A stretch of 64,000 bases of DNA, taken from positions 3,286,001 to 3,350,000 of the forward strand of contig NZ_MKEQ01000001.1 of assembly GCF_001875655.1 (NCBI RefSeq). Reading direction: 5' to 3'. The position numbers and the translations under genes are program-made. The stretch comes from Enterobacter hormaechei ATCC 49162 (GTDB lineage Bacteria > Pseudomonadota > Gammaproteobacteria > Enterobacterales > Enterobacteriaceae). The notes under the pieces were generated by a model. The model was not told the DNA's origin. It did not search any database and saw only the letters and a program-made list of their open reading frames with translations. Shown piece by piece: positions 8,055 through 18,369 of the stretch (the stretch's first letter is position 1; every line of letters starts with the position of its first letter).

Positions 8055-9089
8055 ATGCAGTTAGGATTTGTTGGTCTTGGCGCGGTAGTGGAAACAGCCT
8101 ATCTGCCCGCATTGCGTAACCTGTTTAAACACCCGGTTCGTTGTTTCGGGTTTGATGTTCTTCCCACGAAGCACCCTGAAGGCATTACACGCTGCGCCTC
8201 GCTTGCAGCGCTTTTAGCCACCCCGCTGGATACCCTGTTTATCACCACCGCATCGCTGCAACACCTTGAGGTGCTTGAGCAGGCGATTGCCTCGCCGGTT
8301 CCGCGGATTGTGATTGAAAAACCGATTGTCGCCACGCTTCCTCAAATTGAAAAACTCAACGCGCTGCTGGCAACGCCCGGTGTGGCGTCCCGCGTGCTGG
8401 CGCTCGACCACTGGATGGCGCGCATCGAAACGGTAAAGCAGTCGCTGGTCGGCCATTATTCAGACATTGCCAGAATCGAGGGTTTTTTGCAGGAGCCAAG
8501 CGGATATAACGCCGCAGGGGAACCCATCGCGCTCAATTTCGCGACCGGAGAGCCGGATACCAGAACGCTTCGCCACCCGGACGGCGTGATCCTGGATATC
8601 GGTACGCACGTGCTGGCGATGCTGCGTGAAACGGTACGCTATCTGGGCGGTCATGACGATATGGCATTGCAGGTGGTGACGGCAAAAGACCGTCTGGGTC
8701 GCGATATCGCCAGGGGCGATCTGACCACGGCGGAAGGTGAGGCGCATTTACAGGGACGCATCAGCGGCGTGCCGGTAGACATCCGGCTTAACAAATACGC
8801 GGGACCTGCGGGTGGACAAAAGGGCTTACGCCTCTATTTGCGCGACGGGCGCATCATCAGCCATGACCGACGGGGTGCAGAAGATGTGCTGGAGCTTATT
8901 GAGGGCAAAGATATCCAGCGCTGGCATATTCCCGGTACGATCTACGAGCACTGTCTTGCAGATCATATTCTGGGGGCAAAAAGTCTCTTTGAACGGGATC
9001 CGCATGAGGTGAGCCGCACGACGCGCCGCAGGATCGAAGAGGTGACGTTGCTGCTGACCTTGCAGCAACAGTTGCGTGGCCCGCACTGA
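8055..9089 (+). CDS. Gfo/Idh/MocA-family oxidoreductase
   Basis: NAD(P)-dependent dehydrogenase of the Gfo/Idh/MocA superfamily, 344 residues. The N-terminal Rossmann motif is GFVGLGAVVETAYLPAL, the family EKP motif appears as VIEKPIVATL (lysine expected to be catalytic), and a GTHVL histidine fits the C-terminal active-site helix. Substrate cannot be told from sequence; sugars or sugar acids are usual. It follows the peptide transporter by 58 bases, with a strong hairpin between, and may be co-transcribed with it. Neither gene occurs here in E. coli. Confidence 0.85.
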   Translation: MQLGFVGLGAVVETAYLPALRNLFKHPVRCFGFDVLPTKHPEGITRCASLAALLATPLDTLFITTASLQHLEVLEQAIASPVPRIVIEKPIVATLPQIEKLNALLATPGVASRVLALDHWMARIETVKQSLVGHYSDIARIEGFLQEPSGYNAAGEPIALNFATGEPDTRTLRHPDGVILDIGTHVLAMLRETVRYLGGHDDMALQVVTAKDRLGRDIARGDLTTAEGEAHLQGRISGVPVDIRLNKYAGPAGGQKGLRLYLRDGRIISHDRRGAEDVLELIEGKDIQRWHIPGTIYEHCLADHILGAKSLFERDPHEVSRTTRRRIEEVTLLLTLQQQLRGPH

Positions 9090-9139
9090 ATGCGACGTGG
9101 TAAAATTAATGCAGACCTGAACGCTTTAAAGGAGTCACC

Positions 9140-9361
9140 ATGACGATTACCTGCCCGGATTGCCAGGCACCGCTGGAGCCGCTGAACGGGGTCGCGCACT
9201 GCGAAAACTGTAATAAAGATATCACGCTCGACGCCCTCTGCCCGGAGTGTCATCAGCCACTCCAGGTGTTAAAAGCCTGTGGTGCGGTGGACTATTTCTG
9301 CCAGAACGGCCACGGTCTTATCTCTAAAAAACGCGTGGAGTTTGTTCGGGCCGAAGGTTAA
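9140..9361 (+). CDS. yfgJ: Zinc-ribbon protein YfgJ
   Basis: 73-residue protein with a CxxC...CxxC zinc ribbon (CPDC, CENC) and a second set (CPEC, then YFCQNGHG), closely matching E. coli YfgJ, especially the C-terminal half CHQPLQVLKACGAVDYFCQ. AGGAG lies at a good distance upstream. Function is not established. In E. coli it lies directly between der and xseA; here 8 kb of extra DNA separates it from der. Its stop codon overlaps the convergent inhibitor gene's stop. Confidence 0.93.
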   Translation: MTITCPDCQAPLEPLNGVAHCENCNKDITLDALCPECHQPLQVLKACGAVDYFCQNGHGLISKKRVEFVRAEG

Positions 9362-9708
9362 TCGCACACGCAGCCTTCGCCTTTCTGCCACAGTTCGACC
9401 AGCGACTCGGGCGCTTCCTGCTCAGGCACCAGCACGATGATATCGGCGTAGTGCGCCTGATTTTGGCCGGTCCAGATAATCTGGATGCGAAAATAGCGCT
9501 GGTCACCGCTGCCGGGGGAAGAGGCTTGCCCGGGCGGCTGACCGCGCGGGAAAGCCTGCTCCAGGATGCTCACCAGGCGCTGGCGCTGGGCCTCATTTAG
9601 CGAGGAAAGCGCGATGGTGCGCTGACCGCTCAGCTTAGGAATAAAGGCGACGCCGCCTTCCCGGGCCAGCTCAACCACGGCGTCATCCGTCAGTTCCGGA
9701 ACCTGCAT
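9358..9708 (-). CDS. Emfourin-like protealysin inhibitor
   Basis: 116-residue protein directly downstream of, and overlapping by one base (TAATG), a protealysin-type M4 protease gene. This is the known arrangement for emfourin (M4in) inhibitors, which bind protealysin-like peptidases tightly. No signal peptide is present, consistent with an intracellular inhibitor. Two cysteines lie at the very C-terminus (EGCVCD). Assignment rests mainly on size, context and general resemblance. It ends four bases inside the convergent yfgJ gene. Confidence 0.8.
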   Translation of the reverse strand: MQVPELTDDAVVELAREGGVAFIPKLSGQRTIALSSLNEAQRQRLVSILEQAFPRGQPPGQASSPGSGDQRYFRIQIIWTGQNQAHYADIIVLVPEQEAPESLVELWQKGEGCVCD

Positions 9709-10727
9709 TACAATACTCCCACCTGTTCCCAGGCTTGTTTAATGGCCGCTCCAACGTCACCCCCCGAGCGCTTCTCGCCGTGGGCGATGGTGAGTTTTGC
9801 GAAGGCATCAAAATCCGCATCCTGCGCCAGGTTTCGATCGCAAACCGTGTCGTACCAGGCATAACCCGCTTTTTCCCAGGCGTAGCCGCCGATCGCCGTC
9901 GCAGCCAGATAAAATGCCCGGTTGGGGATGCCGGAGTTCAGATGGACGCCGCCGTTATCCTCGCGCGTTTTAATAAAATCTTTCATGTGCGCGGGCTGGG
10001 GGTCTTTTCCGAGCAGAGGATCGTCATAGGCGGTGCCGGGTTCAGACATTGAGCGCAGCCCTTTCCCGTTAATGCCCGCAGCCAGCAGCCCTTCACCAAT
10101 CAGCCAGTCTGCCCGATCGGCGGTTTGCTTCAGATGGTACTGTTTGACCAACGAGCCAAACACGTCCGACAGAGACTCGTTCAGCGCGCCCGACTGTTCA
10201 AAGTAGATAAGCCCGGCTTCGGTCTCCGTCACGCCGTGGCTTAGCTCATGCGCCACCACGTCGATGGCAATGGTGAAGCGGTTGAAGATTTCCCCGTCAC
10301 CGTCGCCAAAGACCATCTGCTGACCGTTCCAGAAGGCGTTTTGATACTCGCGGCCATAATGCACGGTGCCGGTGAGGATCAGCCCTTTGTTATCCAGCGA
10401 ATCGCGCTGATACTCCTTCCAGAAGAAATCATGGGTGATACCCAGGTAATCGTACGCTTCATCCACCGCCACATCGCCGTTGGAGGGCTGGCCTTCATAA
10501 CGCACCTGGGTACCCGGCAGCTCCTGGGTCTGTTTCGCATCGTAGATGTCACGCTCAAGCTGACCGGCTTTATTCACATGCGGCGCGGCGGGTTTGCCCG
10601 GCATATGGGCCATCAGCGTCTGGACGTGGGTTAAGGTCTGACGGGCGCAGCGCTGCTGCGGCTCAGAACCGCTTTCGATAATACGACGAAGAATATACGG
10701 AGGGATAACGCTATGAAGATGGGGCAT
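9708..10727 (-). CDS. Protealysin-like M4 zinc metallopeptidase
   Basis: Thermolysin-family (M4) protease of the protealysin subgroup, 339 residues. The zinc motif is HELSH (with VVAHELSHGVTETE), the third ligand lies in GALNESLSD, and a catalytic histidine in DNGGVHLNSGIPN. It has a short ~50-residue propeptide carrying the PPYIL element instead of the long FTP/PepSY propeptide, and lacks an obvious signal peptide, as in protealysin and grimelysin. The next gene, overlapping by one base, encodes the cognate inhibitor. Relatives in Serratia have been linked to actin cleavage and host-cell invasion; here a role is inference only. Confidence 0.92.
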   Translation of the reverse strand: MPHLHSVIPPYILRRIIESGSEPQQRCARQTLTHVQTLMAHMPGKPAAPHVNKAGQLERDIYDAKQTQELPGTQVRYEGQPSNGDVAVDEAYDYLGITHDFFWKEYQRDSLDNKGLILTGTVHYGREYQNAFWNGQQMVFGDGDGEIFNRFTIAIDVVAHELSHGVTETEAGLIYFEQSGALNESLSDVFGSLVKQYHLKQTADRADWLIGEGLLAAGINGKGLRSMSEPGTAYDDPLLGKDPQPAHMKDFIKTREDNGGVHLNSGIPNRAFYLAATAIGGYAWEKAGYAWYDTVCDRNLAQDADFDAFAKLTIAHGEKRSGGDVGAAIKQAWEQVGVL

Positions 10728-10785
10728 GCTGCTCTCCTTATTAAAAAAGGCAATAGCAGCAGTATAGTTTGTAACCGGCGAAGAT

Positions 10786-12189
<1,404 letters not shown>

Positions 12190-12250
12190 TTATTCAGTCG
12201 ATAGTAACCTGTTGTGAGGCAATCGCAAGCTTTTTTATAAAAAAGTGTAG

Positions 12251-12276
12251 ATGCAATCGGTTACGCTCTGTATAAT
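12251..12276 (+). promoter_or_regulatory. guaB promoter with PurR operator
   Basis: ATGCAATCGGTTACGC (12251-12266) is a PurR-type box at the place known in E. coli guaBA. It is followed by a perfect -10 TATAAT at 12271-12276. The -35 is poor. GuaBA is known to be repressed by PurR, which needs hypoxanthine or guanine. Confidence 0.85.
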
Positions 12277-12317
12277 GCCACGGCAATATTTAACCACCCA
12301 GGTCAGAGATATTGCCC

Positions 12318-13784
12318 ATGCTACGTATCGCTAAAGAAGCACTGACGTTTGACGACGTCCTCCTCGTTCCCGCTCACTCCACCGTTCTGCCGAATACTGC
12401 CGACCTCAGCACGCAGTTGACGAAAACCATTCGTCTGAACATTCCTATGCTCTCCGCAGCAATGGACACCGTGACTGAAGCGCGTCTGGCTATCGCCCTG
12501 GCACAGGAAGGCGGCATTGGCTTTATCCACAAAAACATGTCTATCGAGCGTCAGGCGGAAGAAGTTCGCCGCGTGAAGAAGCATGAATCCGGTATCGTGT
12601 CCGATCCTCAGACCGTTCTGCCAACCACCACGCTGCACGAAGTGAAAGCCCTGACCGAGCGTAACGGCTTCGCTGGTTACCCGGTAGTGACTGAAGACAA
12701 CGAACTGGTCGGCATCATTACCGGTCGTGACGTGCGTTTCGTGACTGACCTGAACCAGCCTGTCAGCGTGTACATGACGCCTAAAGAGCGTCTGGTGACC
12801 GTGCGTGAAGGTGAAACCCGCGACGTGGTACTGGCGAAAATGCACGAAAAACGCGTTGAGAAAGCGCTGGTTGTGGACGCGAACTTCCACCTGCGCGGCA
12901 TGATCACCGTTAAAGATTTCCAGAAAGCGGAACGTAAACCGAACGCCTGTAAAGACGAGCATGGCCGTCTGCGCGTCGGCGCTGCGGTTGGCGCTGGTGC
13001 GGGTAACGAAGAGCGCGTTGACGCGCTGGTTGCTGCGGGCGTTGACGTACTGCTGATTGACTCCTCTCATGGCCACTCCGAAGGCGTTCTGCAACGTATT
13101 CGTGAAACCCGTGCTAAATACCCTGATCTCCAGATCATCGGCGGTAACGTGGCAACAGGCGCAGGCGCTCGTGCGCTGGCGGAAGCGGGTTGCAGCGCGG
13201 TGAAAGTGGGTATCGGCCCTGGCTCCATCTGTACTACCCGTATCGTCACCGGCGTGGGCGTTCCACAGATCACTGCGGTTTCTGACGCGGTTGAAGCGCT
13301 GGAAGGCACCGGTATTCCGGTAATCGCGGACGGCGGTATCCGCTTCTCTGGCGACATCGCCAAAGCGATCGCCGCAGGTGCCGCAGCCGTGATGGTGGGT
13401 TCCATGCTGGCCGGTACTGAAGAATCCCCGGGTGAAATCGAACTCTACCAGGGCCGTTCTTACAAATCTTACCGCGGTATGGGTTCCCTGGGTGCAATGT
13501 CCAAAGGCTCCTCCGATCGTTACTTCCAGACCGATAACGCCGCTGACAAACTGGTGCCGGAAGGTATCGAAGGCCGCGTGGCCTATAAAGGCCGTCTGAA
13601 AGAGATCATTCACCAGCAGATGGGCGGCCTGCGCTCCTGTATGGGTCTGACCGGCTGTGGTACCATTGACCTGCTGCGTACCAAAGCGGAATTCGTACGC
13701 ATCAGCGGTGCGGGTATCCAGGAGAGCCACGTTCACGACGTGACGATCACCAAAGAGTCCCCGAACTACCGTCTGGGCTCCTGA
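12318..13784 (+). CDS. guaB: IMP dehydrogenase
   Basis: Converts IMP to XMP with NAD+, the committed step of GMP synthesis. 488 residues from the ATG at 12318 (a TTG six bases upstream is not needed). Two CBS domains occupy residues ~95-205. Catalytic-loop cysteine in [15 protein letters not shown], flap with RGMGS, and active-site elements [10 protein letters not shown]. The C-terminal basic part ends PNYRLGS. First gene of guaBA, with a terminator-like hairpin before guaA. Confidence 0.98.
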   Translation: MLRIAKEALTFDDVLLVPAHSTVLPNTADLSTQLTKTIRLNIPMLSAAMDTVTEARLAIALAQEGGIGFIHKNMSIERQAEEVRRVKKHESGIVSDPQTVLPTTTLHEVKALTERNGFAGYPVVTEDNELVGIITGRDVRFVTDLNQPVSVYMTPKERLVTVREGETRDVVLAKMHEKRVEKALVVDANFHLRGMITVKDFQKAERKPNACKDEHGRLRVGAAVGAGAGNEERVDALVAAGVDVLLIDSSHGHSEGVLQRIRETRAKYPDLQIIGGNVATGAGARALAEAGCSAVKVGIGPGSICTTRIVTGVGVPQITAVSDAVEALEGTGIPVIADGGIRFSGDIAKAIAAGAAAVMVGSMLAGTEESPGEIELYQGRSYKSYRGMGSLGAMSKGSSDRYFQTDNAADKLVPEGIEGRVAYKGRLKEIIHQQMGGLRSCMGLTGCGTIDLLRTKAEFVRISGAGIQESHVHDVTITKESPNYRLGS

Positions 13785-13793
13785 TAAATTTCC

Positions 13794-13822
13794 GCGCCCG
13801 GCTTCTGCCGGGCGCTCTGTTT
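13794..13822 (+). terminator. Hairpin between guaB and guaA
   Basis: GCGCCCGGC-ttct-GCCGGGCGC, a nine-pair stem followed by a mixed T-rich tail. Probably partial termination or mRNA stabilisation within guaBA. Confidence 0.65.
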
Positions 13823-13850
13823 TGTTTCACTTGCCTCGGAATTAGCGTCA

Positions 13851-15428
13851 ATGACGGAAAACATTCATAAACATCGCATTCTCATCCTGGATTTCGGTTC
13901 TCAGTATACTCAGCTGGTGGCGCGCCGCGTGCGTGAGCTGGGCGTTTACTGTGAGCTGTGGGCGTGGGATGTCACGGAAGCACAGATTCGCGAGTTCAAT
14001 CCAAGCGGCATCATCCTGTCCGGCGGCCCGGAAAGCACCACCGAAGAGAACAGCCCGCGTGCACCGCAGTACGTGTTCGAAGCGGGTGTCCCGGTGTTCG
14101 GCGTTTGCTACGGCATGCAGACCATGGCGATGCAGCTGGGTGGTCATGTAGAAGGCTCTAACGAGCGTGAGTTCGGCTACGCACAGGTTGAAGTCGTCAC
14201 CGACAGCGCACTGGTGCGCGGTATCGAAGACTCCCTGACCGCAGACGGCAAACCGCTGCTGGACGTGTGGATGAGCCACGGCGACAAAGTTACCGCTATC
14301 CCGTCCGACTTCGTGACCGTTGCCAGCACCGAAAGCTGCCCGTTCGCGATCATGGCGAACGAAGAAAAACGCTTCTACGGCGTACAGTTCCACCCGGAAG
14401 TGACCCACACCCGTCAGGGTATGCGCATGCTGGAGCGCTTCGTGCGTGACATCTGCCAGTGTGAAGCCCTGTGGACCCCGGCAAAAATCATCGACGACGC
14501 TGTGGAGCGTATCCGCCAGCAGGTTGGCGATGACAAAGTGATCCTCGGCCTCTCCGGCGGCGTGGACTCCTCCGTGACCGCCATGCTGCTGCACCGCGCC
14601 ATCGGCAAAAACCTGACCTGCGTATTCGTGGATAACGGACTGCTGCGTCTGAATGAAGCCCAGCAGGTGATGGACATGTTTGGCGACCACTTCGGCCTGA
14701 ACATCGTTCACGTGGAAGGGGAGCAGCGCTTCCTTGACGCGCTGAAAGGCGAGAACGATCCGGAAGCCAAGCGTAAGATCATCGGTCGCGTGTTCGTTGA
14801 AGTGTTCGACGAAGAAGCGCTGAAGCTGGAAGACGTGAAATGGCTGGCGCAGGGCACCATCTACCCTGACGTGATCGAGTCAGCGGCTTCCGCAACCGGT
14901 AAAGCGCACGTCATCAAATCTCATCACAACGTGGGCGGCCTGCCGAAAGAGATGAAGATGGGCCTGGTTGAACCGCTGCGTGAGCTGTTCAAAGACGAAG
15001 TGCGCAAGATCGGTCTGGAGCTGGGTCTGCCGTACGACATGCTCTACCGTCATCCGTTCCCGGGTCCGGGTCTGGGCGTGCGCGTGCTGGGCGAAGTGAA
15101 GAAAGAGTACTGCGACCTGCTGCGTCGCGCGGACGCGATCTTCATCGAAGAGCTGCACAAAGCTGACCTGTACAACAAGGTAAGCCAGGCGTTCACCGTG
15201 TTCCTGCCGGTTCGTTCCGTCGGCGTGATGGGTGATGGCCGTAAATACGACTGGGTTGTCTCCCTGCGTGCCGTGGAAACCATCGACTTCATGACCGCGC
15301 ACTGGGCGCATCTGCCGTATGACTTCTTAGGCCGCGTGTCTAACCGCATCATCAACGAAGTAAACGGTATTTCCCGCGTGGTGTATGACATCAGCGGCAA
15401 GCCACCGGCGACAATTGAGTGGGAATGA
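13851..15428 (+). CDS. guaA: GMP synthase (glutamine-hydrolysing)
   Basis: Converts XMP to GMP using glutamine and ATP. 525 residues. N-terminal class I amidotransferase with nucleophile cysteine in FGVCYGMQ and the histidine-glutamate pair in [11 protein letters not shown]-pyrophosphatase P-loop LSGGVDSSV, and the C-terminal dimerisation domain ending PPATIEWE. The last codons (GAGTGGGAA before TGA) form a known island-insertion hotspot in many bacteria; foreign DNA does begin immediately downstream here. Confidence 0.98.
   Translation: MTENIHKHRILILDFGSQYTQLVARRVRELGVYCELWAWDVTEAQIREFNPSGIILSGGPESTTEENSPRAPQYVFEAGVPVFGVCYGMQTMAMQLGGHVEGSNEREFGYAQVEVVTDSALVRGIEDSLTADGKPLLDVWMSHGDKVTAIPSDFVTVASTESCPFAIMANEEKRFYGVQFHPEVTHTRQGMRMLERFVRDICQCEALWTPAKIIDDAVERIRQQVGDDKVILGLSGGVDSSVTAMLLHRAIGKNLTCVFVDNGLLRLNEAQQVMDMFGDHFGLNIVHVEGEQRFLDALKGENDPEAKRKIIGRVFVEVFDEEALKLEDVKWLAQGTIYPDVIESAASATGKAHVIKSHHNVGGLPKEMKMGLVEPLRELFKDEVRKIGLELGLPYDMLYRHPFPGPGLGVRVLGEVKKEYCDLLRRADAIFIEELHKADLYNKVSQAFTVFLPVRSVGVMGDGRKYDWVVSLRAVETIDFMTAHWAHLPYDFLGRVSNRIINEVNGISRVVYDISGKPPATIEWE
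15417..15425 (+). repeat. Candidate attachment site (attL) at guaA 3' end
   Basis: GAGTGGGAA, the last nine sense bases of guaA, recurs at 18266-18274 at the far side of the AT-rich islet. Nine identical bases is short, but the position at the guaA terminus is where islands commonly insert. Confidence 0.45.
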
Positions 15429-15475
15429 TTTCGCGTCTGGCATCAGCCTGTACGTGAAACCTGCAAAGTAGCTCT

Positions 15476-15505
15476 AAGCCCGCGTATCTGCGGGCTTTTT
15501 TTTGG
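15476..15505 (+). terminator. Terminator after guaA
   Basis: AAGCCCGC/GCGGGCTT stem with a six-base loop and an eight-T run. Confidence 0.92.
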
Positions 15506-15578
15506 CACTTTCTGGCAGCTGTTAGCAACGAAAAGGACAATTTCTACAATGCAATGTGGCACAGAATGTGACTTAAAT

Positions 15579-16070
15579 TTATGCTGTTTGCCTCTCGTAC
15601 CATGAATCAGAGAATTGGATATTGCCATCTACAATACGCCATGTGATTTTTTCATATTGCATAGATACGGATTCCATATGATTTAACTTGTCATTGCCTG
15701 ACAATTTAACATTTGGTACACCACAATTAACACCCGTTATTTTTACATTTTCCATTAAGATGGTGTAATAACACACTTCCTGGCCAGCATCATTGATATG
15801 ATAAAATTTTATTTCTGCACTTTTTAATGTTTGTCCTGTGGCTGCTGCTTTGTAGAGATAGGGGCTGGAGCTATCAACTTCTTTTTCAAAATTAAACGAA
15901 GAATGCTGACGTGTTCCGGTGATCTTTCCATTGGCCGTATCGACGGGAAGATTAACACCATGACCCATACTGATTACTTCAATAGAGCCTTCACGATCCT
16001 GAACATCTACAGAACCTTTGATATCGGCACCACCATCATCTTTAAGCCACAGATAGGGAGGGATAGGCAT
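15579..16070 (-). CDS. hcp: Type VI secretion tube protein Hcp, orphan
   Basis: 163-residue Hcp of the Hcp1 family, starting MPIPPYLWLKDDGGADIKGS, with typical internal motifs (HGVNLP, HSSFNFEKEVDSSSPYLYKA, AEIKFYHINDAGQEVCYYTI). Hcp hexamers form the tube of the contractile injection machine and also carry small effectors in their lumen. No other structural T6SS gene is in the window, so this is an orphan copy that would use a machine encoded elsewhere. GGAG ribosome-binding site. It begins one base after the immunity gene, in one operon with the effector. AT-rich compared with the core. Confidence 0.95.
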   Translation of the reverse strand: MPIPPYLWLKDDGGADIKGSVDVQDREGSIEVISMGHGVNLPVDTANGKITGTRQHSSFNFEKEVDSSSPYLYKAAATGQTLKSAEIKFYHINDAGQEVCYYTILMENVKITGVNCGVPNVKLSGNDKLNHMESVSMQYEKITWRIVDGNIQFSDSWYERQTA

Positions 16071-16071
16071 T

Positions 16072-16371
16072 TTATTTACTCCTTGTTAATTTAACTAACT
16101 TCATTGTTACAATGTATAAAAAGAGAGAGATAAGAACGTTAAATACAATTAATGTATAATCATAACTATAGTAAATATCTTCGGGTGTTGGGTTGTTGCT
16201 AAAAAAATAGGAAATTCTAATAGCTGTTTCATTACTTATTAATGGATGTTCAGTTAAGTAACAAACATCTAACCATGACACACTAGCGAATATCCCTATG
16301 AATAGAATAATTCTAAGGGAACTAAGGGCAAGTTTTTTGATAGCCACCAATAATGACCTCAATTGTTCCAT
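16072..16371 (-). CDS. Membrane protein, probable immunity to the Tlde1-like effector
   Basis: 99-residue protein with two membrane segments (around IILFIGIFASVSWLDVCYL and LIVFNVLISLFLYIVTMKL) and a ~40-residue hydrophilic part between them that would face the periplasm if both termini are cytoplasmic. It overlaps the 3' end of the effector gene by 50 bases and is followed one base later by hcp. A short membrane or periplasmic partner encoded next to a cell-wall effector is the standard place for its immunity protein. The ATG lacks a good ribosome-binding site; a TTG at codon 8 preceded by GAGG is an alternative start with a smaller overlap. No family recognised, so function rests on context. 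Confidence 0.65.
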   Translation of the reverse strand: MEQLRSLLVAIKKLALSSLRIILFIGIFASVSWLDVCYLTEHPLISNETAIRISYFFSNNPTPEDIYYSYDYTLIVFNVLISLFLYIVTMKLVKLTRSK

Positions 16372-16837
16372 AGGTTTCTAAATCAATACCTTTAATCTTT
16401 TCTTTCTTTGTTCTTAATAGTGCATCTCTTAATCTATTGTAATCCGATTGGCTTGGTAAAGTTATACACCCTTCTGAAACCTGACCGGGATGTAGCCTAA
16501 ATCCACCTCTGGCTATGCTTTCGTAAAATGTAGTATCATCTACATTCCCATCATCGCGAAATAATGCAAACCATTCAGAATGATCAACATGATAACTAAA
16601 AATGCTTTTATAAGTATCGACTCCCCAGGCTCTAAACCTGTTAGCTATACTTCCTTTAGGCCTGTCTACTATATAATATTTACCTTTTGGTAGCGGTCCA
16701 ACGTTTGGTATGATACCACATGCTCCTTTGTTTCTGTATGCACCGTTACCAGAAAACGCCATAAATACACCAATACCATCAAATGCAAGTGGTGAGTAAT
16801 CAGCATCATTTATTATAAACTTTCCATGCAAAGTCAT
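16322..16837 (-). CDS. Tlde1-like T6SS effector (DUF2778, L,D-transpeptidase fold)
   Basis: 171-residue protein resembling Tlde1 / DUF2778 peptidoglycan-targeting effectors. The start MTLHGKFIINDADYSPLAFDG with FSGNGAYRNKGAC matches the family N-terminus, then IPNVGPLPKGKYYIVDRP. The L,D-transpeptidase-like catalytic motif is RLHPGQVSEGCITL, with catalytic histidine and cysteine. Such effectors cut or exchange peptidoglycan stem peptides in the periplasm of rival bacteria. No signal peptide, as expected for a cargo of Hcp. GGGAG ribosome-binding site. First gene of a minus-strand operon with the immunity gene and hcp. Confidence 0.88.
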   Translation of the reverse strand: MTLHGKFIINDADYSPLAFDGIGVFMAFSGNGAYRNKGACGIIPNVGPLPKGKYYIVDRPKGSIANRFRAWGVDTYKSIFSYHVDHSEWFALFRDDGNVDDTTFYESIARGGFRLHPGQVSEGCITLPSQSDYNRLRDALLRTKKEKIKGIDLETYGTIEVIIGGYQKTCP

Positions 16838-17228
16838 GTATCTCCCTTTCCTTTATAGATACTTATGAATATTATCTGCATATAATGCGTTTATTAAGAA
16901 AATAAACTATACAAAAAATGCGCATTTAAATATTTTAATCTGAAAAAGGCTGACCGACCTTTGGAAGGTAGATCTATATCAACTTATAACTATACCAGAT
17001 AGTAGATGCATTTAAGGAAAGTGGTCATAATTGCATGCTCGGAATAATTACAATTAAAATATAAAATGATTTACCACAGCAAATCCTGCCAAAATCATCC
17101 ACTACAGGTAGTGCTCGAAATCTCGATGTAACCAGACTAAGTACAATATATAAGAAAGTCGATTATTGTGAACAGTGTGAAACCAAGATGCAGGACTGAG
17201 TTGATATGATTGATGAGCAAGAATTATA
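16838..17228. other. AT-rich gene-free region upstream of the effector operon
   Basis: About 390 bases hold no supported gene. The part nearest the effector start contains AT-rich -10-like sequences on the minus strand and a perfect inverted repeat GTTTATT-n5-AATAAAC at 16889-16907, which could be a regulator site. Confidence 0.5.
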
Positions 17229-18245
17229 GTGCTTGAAAAATCAGTACTTCAAAACGAGATGGTAAGAATGAATATGGAAGAAGATCGAAAGAAGGCTATA
17301 GCTTCTTTATTGAAGGATATGGAATCCATTGCTGACCGAATGCGTGAGTTGATTGTCAAAATGCCTCCGCATGATTTGCTCGGGTACATCTACGCTCAAC
17401 ATATGATGAAAACAATGGGAAACCAAATTGGGGGCGAAAAGCAAGGCCAGGAGGATGGCCCAGATGACATGGTTAATGAAAACCAGTTCTTACTGGCGTA
17501 TGTTCAAGCGGTTCTGGCATCAGATGCCGCACCTGCGGATATGGAATTCAACGAAGCACTGTGCGCTGAGCTGTTTGAACTTAGCCGAAAACTAAGAGCA
17601 CAGAGCCATGCTCTTTGCTATGTTCACCTCTGCTGATATCAAAGATGGCATTTTCGGTCCTAACACGGCGACACTGAATTCCGTGCGAAATCCACTTGGG
17701 TCATGATACGCGGGGATCGTTATCAAGTTTTGGAGGGCGAGTTTAAGGGGACACCCTTTCGGTCACTGCCAGCACGTAAGAAACCTCTAATTCAGCTTGG
17801 GTCGGACTACTACGCGGTCGATCCCTGTTTTGCTCGCGATGCGAGGTATCGTGCACTCCTCTTTAATCTCCTTCAGCGAAAGCCAGATTACAATAAGGCC
17901 TTTAAAGATCGGCAGAAAAGGATGAGCGAAGCAGCCTTTGCCGACATTCCCTATGCCCAGCTTCCGGGAGCCACAGTTCTCCAGGAAATTTACTACAAGG
18001 ATCCTGACAGCAAGCAGTGGTCCGAAAACGATACCTTAATCCTGCTCGATGATGTGTTGTTACTCGTTGAGGCCAGGGCTACTAACGTCATTGGCGTTGT
18101 GGCTGAGGTTAGTGTCGATGGTACTTATGTCCAGGCGCGGTCTTTCAAAACTTACACGCCGACGGAGCACACAGTAGAAAATGCACACATTTATGAAGAC
18201 GCGGCGAAAATGGCCAATCTTCTAAGCGACTGTTATTTAGATTAA
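17229..18245 (+). pseudogene. Frameshifted gene, nuclease-like C-terminal region
   Basis: Two ORFs (17229-17636 and 17703-18245) look like pieces of one coding region. The first frame breaks near 17605, where dropping one base continues the protein as SMLFAMFTSADIKDGIFGPNTAT. A second shift near 17674 returns to the original frame as EFRAKSTWVMIRGDRYQVLE. Net shift is zero, giving about 338 codons. The C-terminal part holds WSENDTLILLDDVLLLVEARA, which resembles the D-(E/D)xK core of restriction-like nucleases, but with arginine where lysine is expected. True start may be the ATG at 17259 or 17268. It is probably also truncated relative to longer homologues; family not firmly recognised. Decay fits its place at the island end; sequencing error is the alternative. 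Confidence 0.6.
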
Positions 18246-18265
18246 TTTTAATTTAATTGATAGTC

Positions 18266-18274
18266 GAGTGGGAA
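18266..18274 (+). repeat. Candidate attachment site (attR), copy of guaA 3' end
   Basis: GAGTGGGAA, identical to 15417-15425 in guaA. It lies just past the frameshifted gene and just before the GC content rises at rarA. Confidence 0.4.
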
Positions 18275-18320
18275 AGCCCATAACCCTTCCTGCGAAGTCA
18301 TAAGCAAGTAAGACTGATAA

Positions 18321-18346
18321 AACCCTCTGTTTACAGAGGGTTTTTC
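18321..18346 (+). terminator. Terminator between the islet and rarA
   Basis: AACCCTCTG/CAGAGGGTT stem with a short loop and a T run; the stem can also serve rarA from the other strand. Confidence 0.85.
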
Positions 18347-18369
18347 TTTTCTGGCCCATATCTGGTGAG

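Noticed and set aside
12321..13736. 471-codon open frame antisense to guaB
   Set aside because: Mirrors the codon bias of guaB, has no ribosome-binding site and low-complexity composition; an antisense shadow.
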